Shown: in pieces, positions 46,701 to 58,700 of the stretch
Layout: each line of letters begins with the position of its first letter
Position numbering within the stretch: the first letter of the stretch is position 1
NCBI GenBank assembly: GCA_028752905.1
Contig: JAQNBH010000017.1
Coordinates: forward strand, 37,369,929-37,433,928
Direction: 5' to 3'
DNA length: 64,000 nucleotides
Source of the DNA: Cladorhizidae sp. MBARI D1340-BT2
Taxonomy: Eukaryota; Porifera; Demospongiae; Poecilosclerida; Cladorhizidae
Notes under the pieces: model-generated
What the model was told of the DNA's origin: nothing
What the model saw: the letters and a program-made list of their open reading frames with translations, nothing else
Database searches by the model: none
Made by a program: the position numbers and the translations under genes

Positions 46701-49700
46701 AAGCTATAGCAGACACGAGTATGTGTTGGCCAGGGCATAGACTGTGCAGAGCATGCAAGGTACTCTAGTGGGAACTAACCAAGAGTCCGAGCAGCCTATT
46801 CAACAGACTTAACAGTCTCACCCCCCACAAAATAAACACTTTAATCTAACTTTTTTACCATTTTATATCTGCTTCACTGTCGACAGCACTATTTATGCAC
46901 CTAATTTAAAGTGTGTTACTTTCCGATAACTAAGTAGAAAAATCTTGTAATGCAAGACTGTTTATGGTTTTGACAACCCAAGAAATGTCAAGGCTACTAT
47001 GTCTAACAGAATCATTTTTTTAGTGACATGCGGTACTCTTGACTCGTGAAGATAACTCCAGCAAAGGAGAGGATTGTGGAATTCTTACTTGGTAGAGCCT
47101 TCTTCCGAATGTGTTGCCTTGACTAAGATGGCCACAATAGTAGAAAGTGGGTGGATAAGCTTAAGGACATAAACTAGTAGGTGCTTAAAAAACTTGTGGT
47201 GACCACTTTATATATAGCTCCATATATTCTGTACATTTCATGGAATGGACTTGATATAATAGCTCAAAGAGATAGGTCTCACTCTGTGCTGATACTAAAA
47301 TATTTTTCATAGATATAACTACCCAAGTTACTGGTGGGGGTTCCTCAAAACTTGAGTGCCTGAGTTTGCGCAACAGGTCTGATTCCAGTTTGTCAAGTGC
47401 TAGACAGCTGAAATTAGCACCAGCTGCTGGAGGAAGCCCCTACTGCATAATCGAATGATTTTATTAGGCACTAAAACTTGAGTACGCAGTCAAGCACCTC
47501 AGTTGAAACTAAAATTAAGTTTTCTAATAGCGCACTGTCTCTTTTCAGCCATGCAGTGTCCAACTTCAGCCAACGTGCAGGCCGATGTCATGGAATTCTT
47601 AGATAGAGCTCAACTTAATCAGTTGAAATTGCCACAGAGCCAGAAGTGTTTGCAGGAATTAACTTTTGTGGTTTGCAAATTTTCTGGGATACACCAAACA
47701 ATTATTCTGCTAAAATGTTAAGCATGTGCACATAACTTGTAATGCGTGAGCATAGCTTGTGTGCAGAAGATGCTGTTGTATAAATGTCAATAATGTCATT
47801 CCTACGCTACTTTTCTCGGACATATACTTTTTCTTCATCGGAGTCTGCACCTTCACTGATGCCAAAGCTCTCCACAAAGCCGACAAGAGAGTGTGATTCT
47901 CACTGGACAAACCGGATGCTAGTTCTGCACCGAAAAGTCCTAAGATGATCTACTCTAGCTACTCTGCTGAGGGTCTTGCTGCTGAGCATGGGCCAACCGA
48001 AGAATCATGGCACTACATATTCCCAGAGTTAACTGTCCATCTACTGAAGATGTAGTACCTGGCAAAGTTAAATGATTATCACCAGAACAGGATGAGGTAA
48101 TAAATAGTCCTACAAAATCAGTGTTGGCCTCTTTTGCTTGTGGTTACTCTAGATGCTGAGGCGAGAGCTGTGTTATTGCAGTACAAGTTGCTGCTGGTAT
48201 GGTCAACACTTCTATAGTACTGGCTGCTGCAGAAGGAATTGCTGGAAACAGCATGGCAACTGAATAAGTGCTCACCAAGGCATGGGATACATAATTCATG
48301 TGAAGCACGAGTCTTTTAACTCGGCTAAACTACCTGGACCTGAGTTTTCAAAAGTGAAAGGAGCAGTATCTTCTTGACATAGCTACATGCTAAAGTGTTA
48401 ATAAATGGCATCCTCTTTCCCTAGCTATCAATTGAGATCAGATAGCCATTCATTTTGTTCCAGTGAGTGGATGGACAATGAACAAACAAGGGAAGAAGTT
48501 AATCGCCATTTCTGGCTTTGATGACAAAAATGTGATCACAGTGCTTCTAGCAGTGGCACTTAGCTACTGGAATATATTTACCACCTCATATTCAGGGAAA
48601 AACAGAAAGGTGGTGCCAGTTTCCACCTAAATGGGATGTTTGGCATTCAGAAAATCACTCATTTAATGAAGCTACATCGATGGAAAGGTTCTGCTGCCAT
48701 TTGTAGAAAAAAGTTAAGCCACGGTACCTTGAAGAGAATCGTCCATTTCCAAAAAAAAATATTGTGCCTGCTAATTGCACTGACAAGTTGCAATGCCTTG
48801 ATCTTTCAGTTAACAAACCCTTTAAAAGATAATTTCAAGGAATAATTCCAAGCAAGTTATGCAAAGGAGGATCAGAAGCAACTAGTCGCATTCATATTTC
48901 AATACTCAAGCTTAACAGTGTTGACTGGCTAATAGGAGGGCTGGAGTCTCTCTCTCAGAAGCCTGAAATTGAGTTCAGAAAGGCTGGTATATAAAAGTGA
49001 AGGAGAGCAGAACACTTTTAAGCTAAGCCAGGTGGTATATTTTGTATGATTATTGTCATAATACTGTTGTGTATAGTTATCATAAAATGAATTTCAGCAA
49101 ACCGTAAATATTAAATTCTCAAACTCCATTTTTACCACAATTTGCAAACTATAATTACGACAAACATTTCCAGCTGTATGGTATAGCTTCTTATTTAAAA
49201 ATGGTGTTTGTATGTGTTTTGTTGTTGTTTTTCATTTTTTATTAACGATCAATACTTGGAGGGAAATATCCTCCAAGAAAACACACTTTATTAACTTGCT
49301 TTTCTATCTAGCCCATCATTAGTCAGAGGGATAAATTCTATGTCACACTTAGCTCAGGCTCTCTGCTGTATGTATTGATATATACGAGAGAATTCATCCC
49401 AACAATTTGTAGGATTTAAAGTTATGTATGGATCCTTAGTTTAACATCACAGGACTAGATTTTGCTACCACAGAGAATGATAGTGTATCCCAAAGAATAT
49501 GTGTTAAGCTATTAAGTAGTAGCTCTATTTTGTGTGTTATTTTTATTTATGGCAGGTCAAAATAGTTGACTTAGCAAATAGTATTTAGGAGGTTCTTATT
49601 TTATAATGAGTGCCCAATGGTAATTTTACCTCATCAGTAATTTATTACTTAAACTTAATTAGCTTATGTCCCATTAATTTTTATCACTTCTATTTATCAC

Positions 49701-52700
49701 AGAGCAATCCATAGGTCTCAGCACTATTATTGCCATCGCTGTCCCAACAGCTATAATAACAGTTGTGGCTCCATTGCTTGGAATTGGATTATGTCTCTAT
49801 TGTATCAGGATCTACAAACAGAAAGCTCGCAGGTAAAGTAATTATTAAAATGCTAGAATAGAGACTCAACCAATTATAGGCGATAGGCACACTATTGTTT
49901 AGTTATATTCTGTTATATTCTGTCTCTGTTGTATCAGGATCTACAAACAGAAAGCTCGCAGGTAAAGTAATTATTAAAATGCTAGAATAGAGACTCAACC
50001 GATTATAGGCGATAGGCACACTATTGTTTAGTTATATTCTGTCTCTGTTGTATCAGGTTTTACAAACGGAAAACTTGCAGGTAAAGTAATTATTAAAACA
50101 CTACAATAGAGACTCAACTGATAGGTGATAGACACACTATAGTGTATTCTGACTCTGTTGTATCAGGTTTAATAAACAGAAAGCTTGCAGGTATAAAATA
50201 AAACGTAATTATTGAATCACTAACATTTAACAAGATAGAACCACGAATAGCACTTGACATACTTGTACGTCAGATGTCTAGGCCCCAATTAGTAGCCATA
50301 AACAGCATGTTGTAAGTAGTAGGCAGATAATGACACTCTGAGTTTATCAATCTGCCACAGGAATGTCTATCAGTGTGAATCTAATCATGGGCTGTGTACT
50401 AATATTTTGTTCATGAAAATTGTAAAGATTGAAAATGTGGCATAGAGTGTAAAGCAATGTATGTATTATAATATAGCTGCAGCAAACATGACTAAGAGAA
50501 TTTGCTATAATCTACAACAAGTTATGGAAGAGGTCTTGTCAGATAGTCGTGAAAAAACATTCCCATATGATGAGTTGGATGACTTAGTATCCTGGAAGAT
50601 AAGTGACGATAAAGATCTTCTTTGTCCAATCACTAGTGAATAGGAGGAGTTATTAGCTATTTGTGAATCAACACACACACAATATCATAATATATTCCTA
50701 CATCTCAGAATCAACTATCTCAGAGGCATTACCACCTGCACACATCCACAATGTGAGAGAGACCCACACACAAATCATACCAACATGCACACACACACAC
50801 AAAAGCACACATGCACACATCCAAAATCACACACCAAATGCACACAGGTACACAAGACACACACAAGTAATATTACATGTAGTATATAGATGAGTGAGCA
50901 TGATGTGGCAGGGAAAGTTCGTGACACTGGCTTGACCAGAAGATCATAATGGCTATGGGAACAAATATTGACCTTTCAGAAGTAGCCAGAAGTATTCAAA
51001 GAAGATAAAGGGATGGAATCTGCTGGTCAATTATAACACACATGAGGCGGCTTCTACAGGTATGAGTTGAAATCAACTTTTCTTCCACTTTGAAATAACA
51101 AACCCTTTATTCTTAAACATGATTCCAACAAAAAAGTGAAAGAATTCCGCATCATTCTAGCCAATGAACTGGTTGCAGATTATTGTAGTTGAAAGAAACC
51201 TGGCAACCTGGGAGAAATTACCACACCTCATGGGTGGATACAGGATGCCCCCCCCCCACCCCCTAAAATGTGTTATAAATCCCATTATTATGTCTGTCAC
51301 TATAACTTACTACAAGTATTAGTAGTTGATCATACTGATAGTGCTTGATAATGGTAATCAATTAACAAACTCACTCACACTATGCATTGATGAGTTGACG
51401 GCTGCAGCATGTGACATTGACAGCTGGCCTGCCATTCAGTTTCTGACTCTTGACTTTCTGAGTGCAAGATGAAAAGAGAGACTTACTTACCACTCCTTTA
51501 CATCACTTCCTAATTCTGCTAACAATGACCAATTGATGAAGTGGACTCAATGCATACTACATAGACAGGGAGTAAAATGTCCAATGCAGTGAGGTTCTGC
51601 CCAGAATGTAACACTAGGTTATGTCACACAGGAGAGAAAAAAGATTGCTTCCTGCTCTGGCACAAGTGCCATGTGGAAAAAGAACTATAACACTTCTGTA
51701 TTATTACCTAACATTGCTCTTGTAGAAACTTGTTTTAGTATTAGAGCTAGGGTTTTTTTGTGTGTTTTATGTATATATCTTGTTTCTTGTTATAGGCATC
51801 AATGTGAAGTAGCAAATAGACCAACAAGTATTTTGTAGTTATCCAAGCTTTCAACTTGAAATAGAAGGTTCAATTCAATCTACCCATCCACTCCAGCAAT
51901 AGGAAAAGAGCAGGGTTGAACATGGGGAGTAAGAAGTCAGCTAAATAGACATTATTTATATAGCTATTATGAGTTACCTCGAAAAAAATCCCCTGACAAA
52001 TCTATTATCTCGACGTACATTAAAATAACATATTGATACTCACTTTAGTTTTGTTAGCTAGATCATGATTGGTGTTATTTGCCACGGAACTTTAGCTTGC
52101 CACAGACAAAGCTTGTAGGTTCATCTGTCCGAGTTTGTACAAGTGAAGGAGTGTCGAAGAAGACAAACATAGGTGAACGCCCGAATGTCTATGAACTACA
52201 AGATCGCGGGGGGAAAGACTTGATCCTGTCTTAATCGGTAGTCAAGACATCACTTTTCCTCCTACTCAAAATACTCAAACAAACTTGTTTTCCCTCCGGT
52301 TCTAGTTTCAGGCATTACAACTGGAAAAGCCCAGTATACCTGGATCACATGAAAACAATTCTGGCTCATGTGACACAACATCAAAATTTAATCTCATGTG
52401 TAATCGGTTAAGTATAAAATTTATCAATACAAGGGAACTAAAATATGAATGATTATGTATGATGAATCAGTACATGAAAGTTTGTATGATTTTTGGATTG
52501 TGACTGTTTCAAGATGTCTCTCTGTACTGGAGTCCTTGTCCATATACCATCCAAAGCAATTGCTCTAGGCAATGCTGAACTAAGAACATTGCCAAGAAAT
52601 GCCAGATATTAGATACACTGCCGACTATTCTCCAAGAACGCGAGCAAAACTTGAGCTATCTTCCTGGAAGTGTCAATTGTCCTCTTGAATAGGATCTATG

Positions 52701-55700
52701 GCACCACTTGCACAGTATTTTCACAAGCCACACTCACACAAGGATTGGAAGGACTTTAACAACAGCCGGCTAACCACCACAAATCCAAGGCTTCTCATTC
52801 ATGTATAGCTTCACAAGTGTGGGTAATAAATTCCTTGCACCCTGGTCCAAGCTGAAGTCTTGAGATATTTATATAATTTTTTGTACAATTGTACAGGAGC
52901 ATGGTTGTGTAATATTTTACACAAGAGTTAAAATTAAGCTATTTATTTATTTATAAATTCACAAGTTTTTGGTTCTATAAAATTTGGTTTATAAAGCAGA
53001 AATCTAAATTAAGCACTAATACTATATATTGGTTTTAGTCCTTATTTGTTAGTGACAGTCGTCTATGTCTTCTGCTCCAAGGCCAGTATTTATTTTGAAG
53101 GCGAGCAAATTTTTAGATGTGATGTCCACATGCAACACTTTCCAAGTTTGTCTGCAAAATTTCAACTGCCTTTGTAGCTAGCCCCACTACAAATCTTCTA
53201 ATTTAAAACTGTGGACATTGTTAAGTGGTTGCTAGGTGTTAATCTTGCCGATTGATACTACAAGCATTCTTCCGCTATCACATGCTATCACACATTCTCC
53301 ATCAAGTAACCTCTGTCAGACTTTGTATTCTATGTTCATCATTACAGGGTTCACCTCTCTAGACTTTGATCACCAGCTCCAACAATAAGCTGCAATGTAC
53401 TCTCACCAGCATGCTCCGTGGTGGCCCATCTTATAAGAAACTACAAATACTGCATATACACTGAGTGTTTATAGTGTGTGTAGTAACTTCTCTTAACAAC
53501 TGTCGTTTGTGTTTACTGTTATTTAGTTGTTAGTGTAGGCACTAGTTGTGTGGCTTGTGTGATTACTTATATGGTATTGTGTGGCAGTACCCAGGGGTCA
53601 GTCTGGTCAAGAGCCAGCGGCTGGAGGTAACGCTTAGATTGTAAAAAGGAGACTTCTTGACTTAGTATCAAAAGTGGATTGTGTAACAGGGTTACCTCAA
53701 AGAGGCTGAATTGTGTAACGGGTTACTTCAAGTGGCGACGAGGATTTACAATGGCATTCAACCGGCGAACAGATGGAGAGCATATTATGAAAGGCTGGAC
53801 ATATATTTAACTGCTAACAATGTGGATGATCAGTAAAGCAACGAAATATTCTCCTAAGCTGCTGCGGAGCGAGTACTTACCAACTCATCTGCAACTTAAT
53901 AGCCCCTGAGCGACCAACGGTCAAAGTCGTTCACAGAATTGACACAGCTAATGAAGGAGCACCTCACCTCACCTCTGCAAGTCATTATGCAGAGGTTCAG
54001 ATTCAACTTGCACTCACAGAAACTGAATGAATCAGTCGCAGAATTTGTGGCTGAACTATGAGGGCATTCTGAACATTGCAACTTCCAAGCAGTGTTTGAG
54101 GACATGTTGCAGACAGCATGGCAACCCAGCCTAAAACACAGTGGCCACAGAATGGGACTCACAACTGTGATCATTGTGGAGGGCCATATGCTCCAGGGGA
54201 TTGCCGTTTCAGGACTGCTGTCTGCCACTCCTGTAAAAGAAAGGACATTTGGCCAGATAGAAACAGCATCCGCGAGAGTTTTGGTCAAGTCAGCAGGACG
54301 ACCAACCATGAGTTCAAACCCATCAAGTCACTGAACAGGAGGAGATGGGAAAAGGTGAAACTGCCTACATGCTCTTTGTACTAGGTGGGGGGAAGAGTAG
54401 GAAGGTACACTGCATTATGGGGTCAGTACTAGTGAACAATGCTATACTCTATATGGAAGCAGATACAGGTGGGGAAGATGAGATTTCCTACACAAAAAAG
54501 GAAGGTAGAACCCATCATGGTACCAGTATAAGTGAACGACGCTATACTCTATATGGAAATAGATACACGTGCTGTCCATAATTAACGCTACCACATATCA
54601 CCAACTATGGCCAAAGCATTTAGCACCTTGCTTGCAGCCAACCCACAAATGGCTTTGCACTTACACGGGAGAGGCTTTTGGAGATCCTTGAAACTATTGC
54701 AGATACAGTGAACTATCAAACCCAGCAAGCAGAGTTGGAATTGATGGTGGTAGCTAGAAGGTGCCCAAGTTTACACAGTAGAGATTGTCTGTTGGAAATC
54801 AAATTGGATTGGGGACGCATACATCAAGTGCCAGTAGGACATGCACAAACCTTACAATTCCTTTAGGACAAGCATGCAGGCGTGTTCAAGGATAAACTTG
54901 GATTAGTGTTTGGGAACCCAGCCAAGGTTCACATCGGCCCAACAGTACGACCCCATTTTTGTAAACCACTTTCAGTCCCTTTTGCACTTAGAGGTAAAGT
55001 TGAACAGGAATTGAGTCGGTTGGAGCAGCTGGGAGTCATCGAGAGAGTGCAGTTTGCAAAGTGGGCTGCTTCGATAGTGCCTGTGATTAAAAAGGATGGC
55101 TCCATCCGAATATGTGGGGACTATAAAGTTACAGTCAACAAGGCATCAAAGGTAGAGACATATACCCTCTACCTAAGATCCATGAGCTCCTGGCATCTTT
55201 GGGGATGGAAAGACATTTACAAGTTTGAACTCGCACACCTGATGAGTCGAAGAAATTTGTGGTTATCAACACACACAAGGGGCTATGGCAGTACACTCGC
55301 TTGCCATTTGGAGTGTCTTCAGCTCCTGCAATTTTCAAACGGACCATTGAAGGTGTTTTACAAGGTATGTCACATGTATGTGTTTACATAGATGACATCT
55401 TAATCGCAGGGGTGACCAACAGGAACACTGGAAAACCCTCGGAGAAGTCCTGATGAGACTGGAGGAAGCAGAATTCAAATTGAAGCAGGAGAAGTGTGCA
55501 TTTATGCAACCAGCTGTTGAGTACTTGGGGCAACACATATCGGCCGAGGGAATTCAACCAACAAAAGAAAAGTTTCGGGCAATAGTTGATGCGCCTCCAC
55601 ATCAGCAGCTCCGTTCTTTTCTGGGATTGATCAATTACTATGGTAAATTTCTACCGCAACTAGCCAACAGGTTGGCAACCCTGCACAAGTGGCTACAAAA

Positions 55701-58700
55701 GCCATTGGAGGTGGGGTCCTGAGGAACAGAACGCATTTAATGAGGCTAAACAGAAATTGACCACACCTGGTTCATTTTGACCCAGATCAGGAGCTGGTTG
55801 TAGCTTGTGATGCCTCGCCATATGGTATGGGGGTAGTAGTTTCCCACCGGATGGATGATGGCACTGACAAGCCCACCCCTTATACATCACGTTCATTAGC
55901 ACCTACAGAGAGAAATTATGCACAATTGGACAAGGAACCCTGGCAATTGTATTTGTGGTTAAAAAGCATACTTTTCTACGTGGCCACAGATTCACTATCT
56001 ACTCAGATCATAAACCCTTGCAGCATTTCTTCAGACACAAGACAGTTCCTGCCATGGCTTCAGCTTGAATCCAGAGTTGGGAACTAATGCTGGGGCAATA
56101 TAGCTACCACATCATTTATAAACCTGGGAACCAATGCAGATGGGCTAAGTAGACTTCCACTACCAGAATTTCCATCGTCAGTTCCTCAGTCAGGTGAGAT
56201 GATATTGCTACTGGAACAACTACAATACACTCCAGTTACAGCTTCTCAAATCAAGTTGTGGACAGAACGAGATCCCTCATTGTCAAGAGTGAAGAACGTG
56301 GTGATACACGGTTGGAAACTTGTAGCCTAGGAACAACTTCAACCATATAACCAACGTATTGAAGAACTCAGTGTCTTGGATGATTGTGTCATTTGGGTAG
56401 GTCGAATAGTGGTACCAAAACCAGGTCGGAAGTTAGCATTTGGAGGACTCCACCAAGGTCACCCTGGAGTTTCAAGGATGAAGAGTCTTGCTTGGACAAC
56501 TATGTGGTGGTCAGGAATCAATGCAGATCTTGAACAACAACTCTGAATGTCAGAAGAACAGGAAAGCACCTGCAATAGCACCACTGCATCCATGGGAGTG
56601 GCCATCACGAGCATGGGCCCGAATACATATAGATCATGCTGGACCATTCCAAGGGACTTCCTGGTGGTAGTGGATGCCGTGGCTGCATGTTACCATTATG
56701 CCATCCACCACATCTGTGGTGACCATCAAAGTGCTCCGAACCTTGTTTTTGCAACCCACGGGATGCCTGAACTGATTGTATCAGATAATGCAACATCACA
56801 GAGTTGCCAACCGTCCCGGAATGGCCGGGACAGTCCCGGAATTTTGAGCATTGTCCCGGTGGTGTCCTTGTCCCGGAAATGTCCCGGAATTTACAGCCAC
56901 ACGCACCTTGCGCTTCCACTCGCTTAGATGGCCACTGCTGTCTCAAGCTTGTTTAGTTTAGTCCTTTAACACTCGTAAAGCAACAAAAACAGGACACTTT
57001 TTAGCAGAGAAAAACTTCAGATAAACTCCAGCGGGTGTGCGAAACAACCTTTGACCTTGTTTCGATTGGCGGCACTCACGTGAAACTTCTCATCGCGTTA
57101 TATGATAATTGCAATCTCAGCAAAATGGTAGCAAAGAGAGAATGCCATTTTGACAATAAATGGATCAAAGAATTTCAGGGGATAGGCAAGAGTTTCAAAG
57201 GTATAAATAAAATATATATAATGAAATTGATTGACAAAGTAAGTAAGCATGGAATACAGCAAATACAGGGTAAATAATAACAATACAGGGTAAATAATAA
57301 CATCATGGGTACAGTGTGCTGCTTGTGTTCAATGCAATAGTAATGTCAGTAGTCTTGCCTTCATTTTAGTTTACTTGTATGCCCGATGTACTCTGTGTGC
57401 AATCGACTTTGGTGTTACCCATGGTGGCCGTAATGATGTCACATATCACCTCAAGAGCAAGAAACATAAGGATATGTCAAAGGCTGTGCTATCAACTATT
57501 CCAATCACCTCTCTCTTCCAACATCAGAGAAGTGATCAAGTAATCGAAGCAGAGGTCAGGTGGGCTACATTTGTTGCTAAGCACAACATATCCTTTCTGT
57601 CTAGTGACCATGCCACCAAGTTTTTCAGCAAGATATTTCCAGACTCTGAAATTGCAAAGAAATTATCCTGTTCCCACACCAAAACCACCGCCATAGTGAA
57701 GAAAGCTCTTGCTCCTTACTTCACACAGAGAGTTATGGAGTCAATGTCAAGTGGTCCATTCTCTTTGATTATTGATGAATCCCATGACAAGAGGGATAAG
57801 TCTTGCATAATTCTTTTGAGGCTTCTTGATCCACAGGTAGGTGAAGTACGGACGAGATTCTTGGATATGCCTGTTGTGAACATTGATATAGCTACCAACT
57901 TATTTCATGCCTTGAAGGAGTCACTGACTAAGAATGGGCTCAGCTTTGACAATGCAGTGTCTTTCATGTCTGATACAGTAGAACCTCAGTATAACGGAAC
58001 TCACTTATCCGGATGTCTCGGTATAGCGAACGCAACCGCGGACCGGTAATTACTCGCACGAGTCACGCGCGTGCAGTAATCGCTCGCATACACGTGACTC
58101 CATTTGTCCCGTAGCCTAGGATTGTAGCAGCTAACTTCTTTGAGATGTCTGCCAAGCGGAAAAACTTGACGTTGAAGCAGAAGGAAAAGGTGGTGGAAAT
58201 GCGTGGAAAGGGATATTCTTTTGCTAGAGTAGCTACCGAATTTGGTATTGGTAAGTCTACAGTTTTTGATATAGTGAAGCAGAAGGACAAGCTTCAAACT
58301 TACATCGTGGAGCGAGAGACTGACGATGGTTCTGCAAGGAAGAAGATGAGAGTAGCTGATGACGACCATCTAGATAGATCTGTGTATCTATGGTTCACAC
58401 AAGAAAGAGCTAAAGGCTCTCCAATAAGTGGACCTCTTATAATGGAGAAGGCAAGGATGCTGCATTCAGTAATCCACCCTGATGATAGTGAAGAGTCTTT
58501 TAAGGCTAGCCATGGCTGCTCCACAGATTCAAGCAAAGGCATGGCATAAGGGAGTTACGACTTCAAGGCAAGTCTTTGTCAGCTGATAGCATTGCTGTTG
58601 GCCCCTGTACCCTGTAGAGAGAAATTGCTTGAGCTAATTGAAGAGCAGCAGCTAACCCTAAATTAGGTGTTTAACTGTGATGAAACAGGGTTGTACTGGC

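Larger units (their letters stand above)
49800..50195 (+). repeat. Tandem duplication of the end of the TM exon (four copies)
   Basis: A unit of 110-129 bp (pyrimidine-rich tract, TTGTATCAG, 24-nt exon end, GTAAAG donor and following intron) repeats with exon-end starts at 49809, 49938, 50057 and 50167. Confidence 0.85.

Noticed and set aside
47503..47721. Frame after a plausible acceptor (TCTTTTCAG) as an extra RTK exon
   Set aside because: Ends in a stop without a suitable donor, is not present in the paralogs, and exons 5 and 6 already join in phase.
50461..50643. 60-codon frame (acidic, KISDDKDLLCPITSE) as a further RTK exon
   Set aside because: Splice phase does not match the TM exon (phase 2) in this frame, whereas exon 7 at 61981 does. 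It could be an alternative terminal exon, but nothing shows it.
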